A stretch of DNA of 64,000 bases from the NCBI GenBank assembly GCA_023014335.1, contig JAECYW010000017.1, positions 1,364,001 through 1,428,000 of the forward strand. Direction: 5' to 3'. Below the pieces are notes generated by a model. The model saw nothing but the letters and a program-made list of their open reading frames with translations, was not told where the DNA came from and ran no database searches. This document shows positions 35,367 to 45,500 of this stretch, piece by piece (within the stretch, counting starts at the first letter, position 1; each line of letters opens with the position of its first letter). The stretch comes from Galerina marginata. Lineage: Eukaryota; Basidiomycota; Agaricomycetes; Agaricales; Galerinaceae. The translations under genes and the position numbers were made by a program.

Positions 35367-37015
35367 AGAAACCCGGCAAGCCTTCCTACTCCACTCCAAA
35401 GTCTTTCAGGCCAATTGTGCTTTTGAATACTTTGGGGAAACTCATCGAGAAGATGATCTCGAATCGCATTCAGTTTGACGCTGTCAAATTTGATGTTTTT
35501 CATCCAAATCAGGTTGGGGGCGTCCGTCAGTGCTCCACTGAGGATGCTGGCCTCTACCTGACGCACATCGTGCGCGCTGGGTGGGCTAAGGGACTTAAGA
35601 CGAGCGTTCTTGCGTTCGATCTGGCCCAATTCTTTCTGTCGATAAATCATGATGTTTTATTGGCGGTGCTCGCCAAGCAGGGATTTCCACCGAATGTGGT
35701 GAATTTCTTTGCTTCTTACTTAGTTGGCCGCTCCACGCAGTACGCGTGGAATGCCTTCGTTTCTCCGCATCGGTCTGCAGACATGGGGGTGGGGCAGGGT
35801 TCTGCCCTATCACCCGTTCTGTCGGCCCTTACATTGGCGCCCATTATGCGTCTCTTTGAGCAGCATCGTGATAAATGCTGGCTCCTGTCCTATGTCGACG
35901 ACGGTACACTCATTGTGCAGTCGAAGTCGCTCGACATAAATTGTTTGCTCCTCAAAAAAGCTTACAAGGTTATTTTCGAACTGTTCACTCAGTTCGCTCT
36001 CGTCCTTGAGCACAACAAGTCGGAGATTTATCACTTCGACAGGTCGCACTCGGATTACAACCCTTCAATTGATCTGGGCTACGCCCCGTTCACTGGAGTG
36101 ACCCCCATGAAGCCCAAGCCGTCTTGGCGATACTTGGGTTTCTTTTTTGACCGCAAGCTCACTTTCCATGAGCATGTGCGATTTTACTCGACCAAGGCAT
36201 TCTCGTCAGTGAAAGCTATGAGGATGCTTGGCTCGTCCACTTGCGGCTTGGAGCCTACTGAGAAGAGGCTCCTCTACCGATCTTGCGTGGTGCCCATAGC
36301 CACCTATGGGTATTGTCTCTGGTTCTTCGAAGGCGCTCGCTGCAAGGGCGCCTTGAAGCTTTTAGGTCAGATGCAGCGTAAGGCTGCTCTCTGGATTACA
36401 GGTGCGTTCTCTACGTCCCCCGGTCCCGGTGTTGAGGCCCTCGCCGGCCTCTTCCCCTTTCATCTTCTCCTTGAGAGGCTCAACTACCGCGCAATTTTGC
36501 GCGTCGGTACCCTCTCGGAGACTCATCCCGTTCGGTCTTTATTGGCCGGGCACATGCTGGGCAAGGCTACGCCTCACCCCCTCTCCTACCATTCGATGTC
36601 CCGCCGTCAAAAGCTGAACACGAAGGGTCCTATTTCAGAGATTGTCAAGAAGCTCCCCATCCTGACCGAGCATTTGGAGCCTATGGCTTTGCATGCCCGG
36701 CCAGGCCATCGTTTCCGCGATCGTTACTGGTCGCGGGTCACCTTCGAGGAATCTCTGGCCCCGCTCAACGAGGACAGAGATTTCAATTATTACCTCAACT
36801 TCATCTTCGACATGTTTATGTGGGATGAAGGAGGTGTTTGCATTGGGACGGACGCTAGCGTTTACGTAAACGTCAATCACAATAGGGCCACTCAGTCCGT
36901 TGCGGCTGGGGTCATCTTTTCACAAGGCGTTGAAGTTGACCGCTTCAGATGGCTTGTGGGTCGCACCACCACGCCCGACGCAGAGATGTCGGCCATCTGT
37001 CGTGCCATCGAGGCC
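35367..37015 (+). pseudogene. LINE fragment B: reverse transcriptase and start of RNase H
   Basis: A continuous frame encodes a non-LTR reverse transcriptase: KSFRPIVLLNTLGKLIEKMI, then VLAFDLAQFFLSINHDVLLA, then MGVGQGSALSPVLSALTLAP, then the catalytic box LLSYVDDGTLIV (YVDD). The thumb and connection region follows, then the start of an RNase H domain (CIGTDASVYVNVNHNRATQS). The 5' part (endonuclease and first ORF) is absent. The frame stops being LINE at 37016, where a foldback element is inserted. Similar LINEs of filamentous fungi (Tad-like) share RT plus RNase H; the clade is inferred. Confidence 0.85.
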
Positions 37016-37163
37016 CAGCCATGTATGCTAGATTTCTATATGAAACCTTGCCAGTTGCCTAATAGGCTGATACATCCAGAAGGCCAACTGCCTAACTTCC
37101 CAATTAAGTAATAAATCACATGACCTTGAGATATATGACAAATACAAAATATTGGCATGAAGA

Positions 37164-37243
37164 GGAATTGAACCACAGACTTTGGGAGGGTCACATGACA
37201 TAGTTCCCACAGTCAAAGTTTGGTGATCAAACCATCTGAGCCA
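37164..37243 (-). other. tRNA-like Pol III A and B boxes in left arm
   Basis: On the minus strand TGGCTCAGATGG (37232-37243) matches the tRNA A-box consensus, and GGTTCAATTCC (37164-37174) matches the B-box apart from A for G. Flanking sequence does not fold into a full cloverleaf, so this is a tRNA-derived relic or SINE-like promoter, not a functional tRNA. The same pair recurs in the right arm. Confidence 0.5.
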
Positions 37244-37953
37244 TGTTTCCTTATAAATGTCTGTAATTTATATACATTATATACCCTCCCCCACTTAAAT
37301 TTATATTATTATTATAATATGTTCAGGCACTTGGCAGGGGGCTATACCAACATGTTATACACCAAAATGACGGGAAAAATGAGGGGAACACGATGGTGAC
37401 ACGCGCGTGACGCGTTACGCGTTTTTACGCATGTCACACGCGAAATAACGCGTTTTTAGCTCTAAAATGCGGCGCTTAAGGCTTATAAGCGCGTATTTTA
37501 TGACGTAATATATACCGTTCGAAAGCTATGATTTAACATAAAATAATGGTGAAATGAGCGTGGGAAATAACGCGCTTTCCGGGACATAAAACGCGTAAAA
37601 CGCCGTAGAACACGCATCAAAAGCAGCGCACACGCGTGAATTATATATAGTTAAAACCGGCGTAAAATCGTAATTCTAGTGATATATAATACATTATGTA
37701 ATATGCATTTTGAAGCATGGAGCGCATCAATTTGGTCTAAAAAACGCGCTATTTCGCGTGTGACATGCGCAAAAACGCGTAACGCGTCACGCGCGTGTCA
37801 CCATCGTGTTCCCCTCATTTTTCCCGTCATTTTGGTGTATAACATGTTGGTATAGCCCCCTGCCAAGTGCCTGAACATATTATAATAATAATATAAATTT
37901 AAGTGGGGGAGGGTATATAATGTATATAAATTACAGACATTTATAAGGAAACA

Positions 37954-38033
37954 TGGCTCAGATGGTTTGATCACCAAACTTTGACTGTGGGAACTATGTC
38001 ATGTGACCCTCCCAAAGTCTGTGGTTCAATTCC
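37954..38033 (+). other. tRNA-like Pol III A and B boxes in right arm
   Basis: This is the mirror copy of the left-arm motif: A-box-like TGGCTCAGATGG at 37954-37965 and B-box-like GGTTCAATTCC at 38023-38033, with about 57 bases between. Transcription from both arms would run outward, away from the core. Activity is not shown by sequence. Confidence 0.5.
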
Positions 38034-38188
38034 CCTTCATGCCAATATTTTGTATTTGTCATATATCTCAAGGTCATGTGATTTATTACTTAATTGGGAA
38101 ATTAGGCAGTTGGCCTTCTGGATGTATCAGCCTATTAGGCAACTGCCATGGGGTCATATATCAAGGTAGCTTCTATAGGTGCGAGGCC

Positions 38189-39473
38189 GCCACCAGGTGG
38201 CAATGCAGACACATCGCGATTTTCACGGACTCGATTGCTATGGCAAAATGAGCCCTTGATACCTCCTTGCATTCGTCACAGTCTCACTCACTGCGCGCTT
38301 GCAAACTCCTCGAAGCCTGGCTTGAGGCCGACCCTCAACGCTGGATCTCTTTCCACTACGTCCCCACTAATCTCGAGTGGGGTGTACATCATATGGCTCA
38401 CCAGCATGCACGGGGAGCTGTTCATCTCCCCGTGGACTTCGGTTCGCGGGTCACTTTCGATCGTCTTCGCCCAGAAGGCGACTCTCGCGTGGCGGCACGC
38501 TGGGCCAAGGCTGCAGCTGACCGTCCACAACATCTGGGCCGCGACTTCCTCCAGCTTTCAACGCTGGGCAAGAAACCGCGCCCCATTCGTCCGGCTACTC
38601 GCAAGGGTGGGCCTTATATTCGCGAATCCGGAAGTGATGCCACTTCCTTCGCGCGCTTGTGCAGGTGTATTCTGAATCATGCGCCAATCGGTTCGTACTA
38701 CGACCGATTTAACATCCAAGAGCCTCATGGCTGCCCCCGCTGCGGCGCTCCTCGCGAGACCCGCTCACACATCCTGAAGTACTGCCCTCGGTACGACAGA
38801 CAATCCCCAACCGACTGTTTGCACGGTTTGTTGATGTTTTTGTTGGAGAACCCGGAAGCTTTCTCCTTCGCCCGCCAAGCGGCAGCACCGCAAGGCATTG
38901 GGTAAGGCGTTCCGCGCGGGCTCACTGCTCAGAGAGGCCTTGATTACCTTCTCCCGGGTTGCGTCAGTTGGGGGAGGTCCAATCCCTCCTTCGGACGAGG
39001 TTGACAGGCCAAGGACGGGGTGGTGTAGTTCCGCGCGTTCTTTGCACTTTGTACCTGGTTGCATTCGCTACGACCGGTGGTTACTTTGCGGCCCATATCT
39101 CAAATGGTTGCTGCTTTTTTGGCCTGCGCGGATGGTTTCGATCATTCGGTTGGGGGCCTTATCCCCGCATCTGCTTATTTCCTTTGCTGGTATGGGTTTC
39201 GGGTTGTCAAGGCGCGGGTGGGTGAAGGTTTTTGGGTCGGGTCTGGGTTCTGAAGTGGGCGTCGGGTTTGGAAGGCGGAGAGAGTGCAGCAGCTGTGGCT
39301 GCCAGGAGATGTGCGGGCAGGCTTCGGTTTGCCCAAACGTGGATGTGCGGTGCTTCTGGGTGGTGGTCCGTCCCCCTCGGCTAAAGCCTGGCGCACGAAG
39401 GATGCCGTTGGAAGGATTCGGAAGAAGTGGATGGGTTCGGGTCTGGTTTGGGGATTGGTAGTCTATTGCGCCA
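38189..39473 (+). pseudogene. LINE fragment B: end of RNase H, zinc motif and 3' UTR
   Basis: The reading frame resumes as ATRWQCRHIAIFTDSIAMAK, meets a TGA, then continues ALDTSLHSSQSHSLRACKLL, then VTFDRLRPEGDSRVAARWAK, and ends with CPRCGAPRETRSHILKYC and a stop near 38905. The 3' UTR matches that of LINE fragment A up to about 39473, where similarity stops short of a poly(A) tail. Together with 35367-37015 this is one LINE copy cut by the foldback element. Confidence 0.8.
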
Positions 39474-40299
39474 CCTGTATGTGCTACCTTTATATATCAA
39501 CTACTGGCAGTTGCCTGGGGCCCTGATATGGAATATCAGGCAGATTGCCTGGCTACCATTTTAGGTGGCTCCTCAGAAAAGACCTGTATGGTGCCGGAAA
39601 TGCCGGGGGTAGGTGTAGGTGATTTCTGTGGGGCGGGTTAGGGCCTCTATATGCCGCACATGCCGTTTTCGAGGGCGGGGGAGGGGGGGGGATTTTGTAG
39701 TAGGGCGGGAAGTGTAAACAATAGCCAAACAAAGCAGGATCAGAGCTCCCTGGCGATGTTTTTGCTCCCGGGCGGGAAATGATTTGTTTCGGGGCGGGGA
39801 AAGGTGTGATATCGCATTGTATGTATTATCTGCACCTTACCCGCCTTTTTGCGCCGCCCAACGGGGGCGGGATTGGGTGGATTGGGGAGGGGGACTTTGG
39901 ATGACGCCCTATTATTAGATGCGCAATCAGTAGCCGCGTGTTTTTGCCCGAAATAGAATTGATGGTTCATCAATTTCTGTGTATTTCGACTATTTCGTTG
40001 GCCTTGCTCCCATCCTTTCCGTCCCGTCAGTTTTAACGTTATGTAGTTGTAGTGTAGGATTGTACGATTCTAATGATATCAATTTTATACCTAGAAGTGC
40101 TCGGGAAGGGGTGGATGCAGCCTCAACATTTCGGATGACGTTGCAGCCAAATTTATCTACAGCCACGTTATGTCTGGTTTTCCCTCATTCATTCCTCTTC
40201 AGAGATCCCATTTGGGCAAGCAAGAGGTGTATATAACAGTATGTAGCTATAAAACATTGAATGGCGTATGTAAAAGCAACCGGGGGGGGCAAGGAAGGA
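39474..40299. other. Unassigned sequence with G-rich tracts
   Basis: No gene is supported. G-rich runs at about 39670-39690 and 40281-40290 could form quadruplexes on the plus strand. A TGGCAGTTGCCTGG-like motif near 39505 resembles the inner end of the foldback arms but is too short to call. Confidence 0.4.
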
Positions 40300-41743
40300 T
40301 CAAGCATCAGGGAGTTGGAGAGCACGATGGCAATCCGCAACCGCGCGGCACCATCGCTCCCAATGCACCTCCACCTTGTGTGCATCCAGTCCCCAGTAGA
40401 AGAGAGCGGCTAATACACTTACAATCCCATTAGTACCCGGCTTCCTCAGTTCCGCCCAGTCTCCATCCGTAGCATCCTCGTCAATCTCTCCGTCCACGAT
40501 GCGCCACTCCGGTTGCAGGGATGTCCACCAGGTCGTAAACTCCTCCTCGTAAGCTTCGAGGTCCTTGATGACTGGCCGCCAATTCAGGGACCTTTTACGC
40601 TGGATCCAATCCGAAACGACGCTGGGTCGTTTCGTGGCTTTGAGCTTCGAAACCTCCTTGTACCTGTGGTCGTCTTCGAACCGAGCCCACCTGGAAACCA
40701 ACTCGATCCAAGGAGGGCCCAACTTGTCGCGCTCTGCCTGCAGCATGGACAACGTAGTTACGAACCAATTCGGCGCCGAAGGGGGTGCTGACAGGGTAGT
40801 AACGACTGGCAAAGCCTTGCTGGAATCGGTTGGTGGGGAGATGGCAGGGACGACCGCCGATCGAGTTCGAGTTCGAGTTTGCGTTTTGGTTTCAGAGATG
40901 GACGAGGTTGCGGGTACAACAGGCCCACGTTGAGTTCGTAGTCGCTTTGCCGGTGGTGCTGGGTCATCGGTGGTGTCGGCCATGCCCTCGTCATCTTGCC
41001 TTGCGACTGGGGCTTTGCGTTTCGTCGAGGACTTGCGTTTCTTTGCGATTTTGGGCTTCTTCACAGCAGCAGGCACTTCTGCGAGTGACGGTGCATCGAC
41101 GGTAGGCGATGCGGCACGGGAAGGAGGCAGACTAGGAGCGGGGGACGCCCCGAGAGAAGGGGTGTTATCGCGAAATGGTGACACTCCGTGGTCGGCTTTG
41201 TCACGGGAAGGAGGCGGGCTAGGGGCTGGAGACGCCCCGAGAGAAGGGGAGTTCTCGCGAGATGGTGGCGCACCCTGGTCAGCTTGTGAAGTGATGGTGG
41301 CAGGAGCAGAGGTGGTAGAGGTGGCAGGAGCAGAGGTGATAGTGGCAGCAGTGGAACGAATAGTGGAGGTACCTAACGCGAACCCAACAGAATCGAAATC
41401 GGCGCCATCGCCCTCTAAGTCCATCGTGGTAAGTGGTTCGAAACCCTCTTCAGCGGGGAGAGCTCACGAACGACACTCTTCTGGGGCTTTTAGACACGTT
41501 AGTAGGGTTATAAAGTTTGACTCGATGTAATACGTACTATAGCATTGTTGAAGAAATCGACCGAACACTGGCACGACGTGTTTTTTGAAGCGGACACGTT
41601 CTGCCCTTCCGAAATTCATCGGCACATCTCCTGTGGTGGTTCCAGAATGGATACTGAGGCGATAAGGTTAGAAAAAAGTAGAAACAAATGAGAAAAGGCA
41701 TATGACTAACCTTATAATGTTCAATCGTCCATTGTGAGCTGGT
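40300..41743 (-). pseudogene. C-terminal part of a host gene split by the Gypsy element
   Basis: From 41743 downward the minus strand continues the gene whose 5' part is at 57180-58094. Exons read AHNGRLNII, then SIHSGTTTGDVPMNFGRAER, then KKHVVPVFGRFLQQCY, then TPEECRS followed by TGA where family members have Arg. A long frame then covers a Pro/Ser-rich region and a conserved end: APNWFVTTLSMLQAERDKLG, then VVSDWIQRKRSLNWRPVIKD, then FTTWWTSLQPEWRIVDGEID, then GTNGIVSVLAALFYWGLDAH. Stop at 40300-40302. I recognise this as a large hypothetical-protein family expanded in Agaricomycetes; its function is unknown. Two lesions (insertion and TGA) make this copy a pseudogene. The 374-residue frame from ATG 41424 could still be translated alone. 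Confidence 0.75.
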
Positions 41744-42187
41744 TGTAACGAATGTATTATACGCCAGCTAAAGGATTCAACTCCGTAAGTCGATAGGTCA
41801 TTAATCCGTTCTGTGTGGATAATTTCCAGTCGCATTTTTCGTTTATTCTGTTACCGTGATTTGGAAAGTCTCTTAGCACGTCAGATTAGTCAGCTTCATG
41901 TATATTACACCTCATGTAGGCCTCGAGGACAGTACTCTTTTATCAATTACCATCATCTTTTAGCGACTCGAGTGTGCTGGTTGTACCACCAACCGACTCT
42001 CAGTACTAAGAGTGAGGTGATCCGAGTCGTATCTCGTCGACGCTACTCGAGGATAACCTTGAGTGCGGAGATCTCCGAACTTCTGGTAACAGAATCTAGG
42101 ATTCTCGACCGACTACGTGCGACTGTGGGTCATTACACCTCCGTCCGTCTGGCCAACTCGTGAGACGTCCCCAAGCCATTCCTGACA
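41744..42187 (+). repeat. Gypsy 5' LTR
   Basis: 444 bp, TG...CA ends. It matches the 3' LTR except for one T/C difference near 41815. A 100-codon open frame inside it is present in both LTRs but has no domain and is not called as a gene. Confidence 0.95.
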
Positions 42188-42505
42188 AAGGTGGACACTG
42201 TGGGATGTCTCACAACCAGACCGACAATTGTGCTCAACTTGCGAGATTAGACTTTATTCGGATCTCGACGTCGTAAACGAAAACTTAACTCAATCCCCTG
42301 CACTGATCTGGAGTCCGTAGGCTCACTTCAATTAGAAACAGCGAAAGAGGAATCTAGTGAGTTCGTTAGATCTTCGATCAAACTAGATCCCCCTCTACGC
42401 TTTCCTAAAGCTTTCCATCGACGACTCCCATCTCGAGGAACGGCGCTCGCCAAACAGCCGTTCGAACCTTCCCTGGTGCCGAGAAGTCAACGTTCGCTTC
42501 GGGGC

Positions 42506-45500
42506 ATGCCTACGCAACGAGGCGGTCCTCCCCCTGCTAGGTCTACTTCTTCACCGGCTGCTTGGCCACCACCGATTTTCACTCCATCAAAAGACCAAGA
42601 AACTGCGAGGGATCCGGTACGTCCTACTCCCTTCAATCCTCCTTCAACCAGTCCAGTCGAAGCTCCAGCTCGACTTGAACCGACCGCAGAATCAAGTCAC
42701 CCGAGAGCTGCGACCACTGTAGAATCCATGAAGAAAGACCCGAATCGGATCGAGAGACTTTTCCTCGAATACTCTGAAGATGGGTTATCTTCCTCGACAG
42801 CCTCTCGAGCTGCCTTTCTAGCAGCTAAAGACTCACTCACTCCGGACGACGTGATAGATAAAGGAACGGACATTGGTGTCTCCTACCACCGTTTTTCCCT
42901 CTCGACGAAACTCTTGGAACTCGCTCAACGAACCGCCACCGAAATCGATGTCTTCATGCAGAAGATGTCGAATATGATTCCGAACAGGACCTCGTACTTC
43001 GTGATAGACCCGGACGAAATAATTCTGTCTACTCTAGCTGGATGTCTGAGCGCGGCTCAACTACAAGCCGCTTGGTCAATGTTAGCTAAACGAATGGAAG
43101 CCGCGCACAGATTCGCCCTCAAATATGTCGAGGAATATAACGGAGGCCACATCCCCGTATCACCAGTATCTACGGCGCCAACGTTATACGAAGAACTACG
43201 TACCGCGGAAGGGGTAGATTCTAAGTTACGGCTAATGCAATCCAAATTTCCGCGCCATCTCGCTGCTATAGGGCCAGTAAGTCGTCAGGAGCTACTCGAG
43301 GGTAAGCCATGGGACCAGGTTATGAAAACCCCCCCATGGATTAGCAAGCTCCTAGAATCAGAACCTAGTCTAGACTATGCACCCCTTCCGGAAAATCTGC
43401 ACGAGTTAGCTAGGAATTCGAGTAATATTCAGAACGATAGCATAGAACAAGGACGAGCGCAAGTCGAACCGAAAAGCGCCTTCTACGGGGAGGACTCTCC
43501 TCCTGAAAAGGAACGCCACGTCTCGTTTGCAGAACCACAAATGACTTTAGATGAGGATACCATACCGATCGACGATCCGTTGATGGGCGAGGGAACCCCG
43601 TTCAAAACTCAAAAAGCATTTTTCGATAAAACTCAAGGGGCTCCAACTAAAGGGTTTCCTTCCAACCCTAGCTCAGGAGATACGTACGAAGGTAACGTCC
43701 CTAACGTCCTAATAGGCATAGCATCTCCACAAGGACACAGCGGATTTCACCTTAATAAACAACCAACTTCGATGACATCGACCCCTCATCCAACGAGTAG
43801 ATACTTCAGTTCCACGGGTCCAAGCACTTCAGTTTGGATGCAAGAAGGAAGTAACGAAAGAGGTTCTGACCGCGAAAATTGGAGAACGCGTCAGGTCGAC
43901 GATAACTCGTTTTTTCATGGGCAGCCACCGCCAACCGAAACACCCTCGCAACCACCCCGAACTACCGGCTACACATCCTACACGTTTAGCAAAGACAGGA
44001 AGGACAATAGCGCAAATAACCCACCTAATCCACCGACGAACCCAAGCCAACCACCGACAAACCCTCCCCCGAACGGAGGAGGAGGCAATGGTGGCGGAGG
44101 CGGCGGAGGAGGAGGAGGGGGAAATCCAGGAGGTCCACCTGGAGCCCCGGGAACGCCAACGCCAAATTCTTTCGTACCGCAACCATCGCAACCTTCGCAA
44201 CCTCCCAATGGAGGCGGAGGCGGAGGAGGAGGCGGCGGTGGCGGAGGCGGAGGCGGAGGCGGAGGGCCAGGACCCACAGGAGGTGGATTCGCAATACCAA
44301 ACCCACCTCAGGTGCCCCCAGCCTACGGAAATTTTATTCCGACCATTAAAGCGGAATTAAAGCAAGAACATTTGCCATCCTGGGATGGGAACCACGATAC
44401 AGCGGTTGACTATTTCTGGAAAGTACAACAATTAGCGGCACTAGGGGGCTACATACCCGAAGCTTTGGGTTACTGGCTTTGGCTCAACTTAAAAGAAGGA
44501 AGTACAATACAGATCTGGTTTGCGATGCTTCCCTCCGTTCAGCAAGAATATATGAGAAGTCATTATCTTGCTTACCTGACAGGAATAAAAGAAGGCTATC
44601 TCGGCCGAGTCTGGCAATTAAAGATGAACAAAGTATATGAGAATCAGTACTTCAGGCAGTTCGGCCACGAACATGAATCGCCAGCCAGATTCGTCGCAAG
44701 GCGCATCATGTATACGCGCATGCTAGTCAGAAGCGATAATGGGGGACCTAGAGAAGTATTCCTTGTCATGCAACGAGCACCAATATCGTGGGGTCCTGTA
44801 ATCAACATCAACAGTATCAGGAATTCCAGTACCCTCTACGCTAAAGTCACCGAGCATGAAAAATCGCTTATCTACGCAAGCCAGATCGAAAGGAATCAGA
44901 GTCAGATCTTGACTCCCGACAACTTGGTTTACACGATGAAAAAACTAGGCATAGCCGTGCAAGCACATTCAGAGAGAAGACAATTCTCTAGTCGAGACCG
45001 CCGTGCACATTTAGGAGAAGCCGAGATAACAGAGAATAGCGCTCCAACTAGCGAAGATACCGCGATAGTTCAACAGACAACTGAGACGGCTGACGAGCTA
45101 GTCCTCAAAGAAGTCTACCAAGTCCAAAAACAACGTCAGCGTCCTCCACCAAAGGGAGGATATCCGTTTTCTAAGAATGACCATGTAACTACAAAGATGG
45201 GAAAAGCCCCACCATCACCATGCAAGTGCTGTGGTAGCGCTAATCACTGGGACAAGGAATGTCCCGACTTCCACGCTTATCTAGAGAAGAGAAAGCGGAC
45301 GGCGAACGTAGCATGGCTACCTGAAGAGGATGACGAGACAGACAAGCATTACACCAGCGCCTATACGATATTGATGAACAGTAGGATAGCCAATCAGTTA
45401 CAGGATGAAGAAGATTATCTCCCAAAACAGGATTTTTATAAGGCGGCAGACGAAGCTTTGAAAGCAGCGAAGGCTTTCACAGCGTCAGAGCGTAAGACCT

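Larger units (their letters stand above)
37016..38181. mobile_element. Foldback (Mutator-like) element with about 440 bp inverted arms
   Basis: Two arms of roughly 440 bp (37016-37457 and 37739-38181) are near-exact inverse complements around a core of about 280 bp. The outermost 27 bases pair less well (18 of 27). The element sits between two copies of CGAGGCC (37009-37015 and 38182-38188), and removing one copy plus the element restores the LINE RNase H frame (AIEAATRWQC). Long arms with a duplication of 7-9 bp fit Mutator-like foldback elements. It encodes no transposase. The core and inner arms are packed with ACGCGT. Confidence 0.82.

Noticed and set aside
37947..38042. Functional tRNA gene
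   Set aside because: A and B boxes are recognisable but no acceptor stem or cloverleaf could be formed, and the copy is mirrored in the other arm.
41813..42163. 116-codon frame in the 5' LTR, repeated in the 3' LTR
   Set aside because: Its duplication follows from LTR identity; no domain is seen, so it is not evidence of a gene.
42188..42210. Primer-binding site next to the 5' LTR
   Set aside because: AAGGTGGACACTGTGGG did not match a tRNA 3' end that I can recall with confidence; self-priming is also possible, so no call is made.
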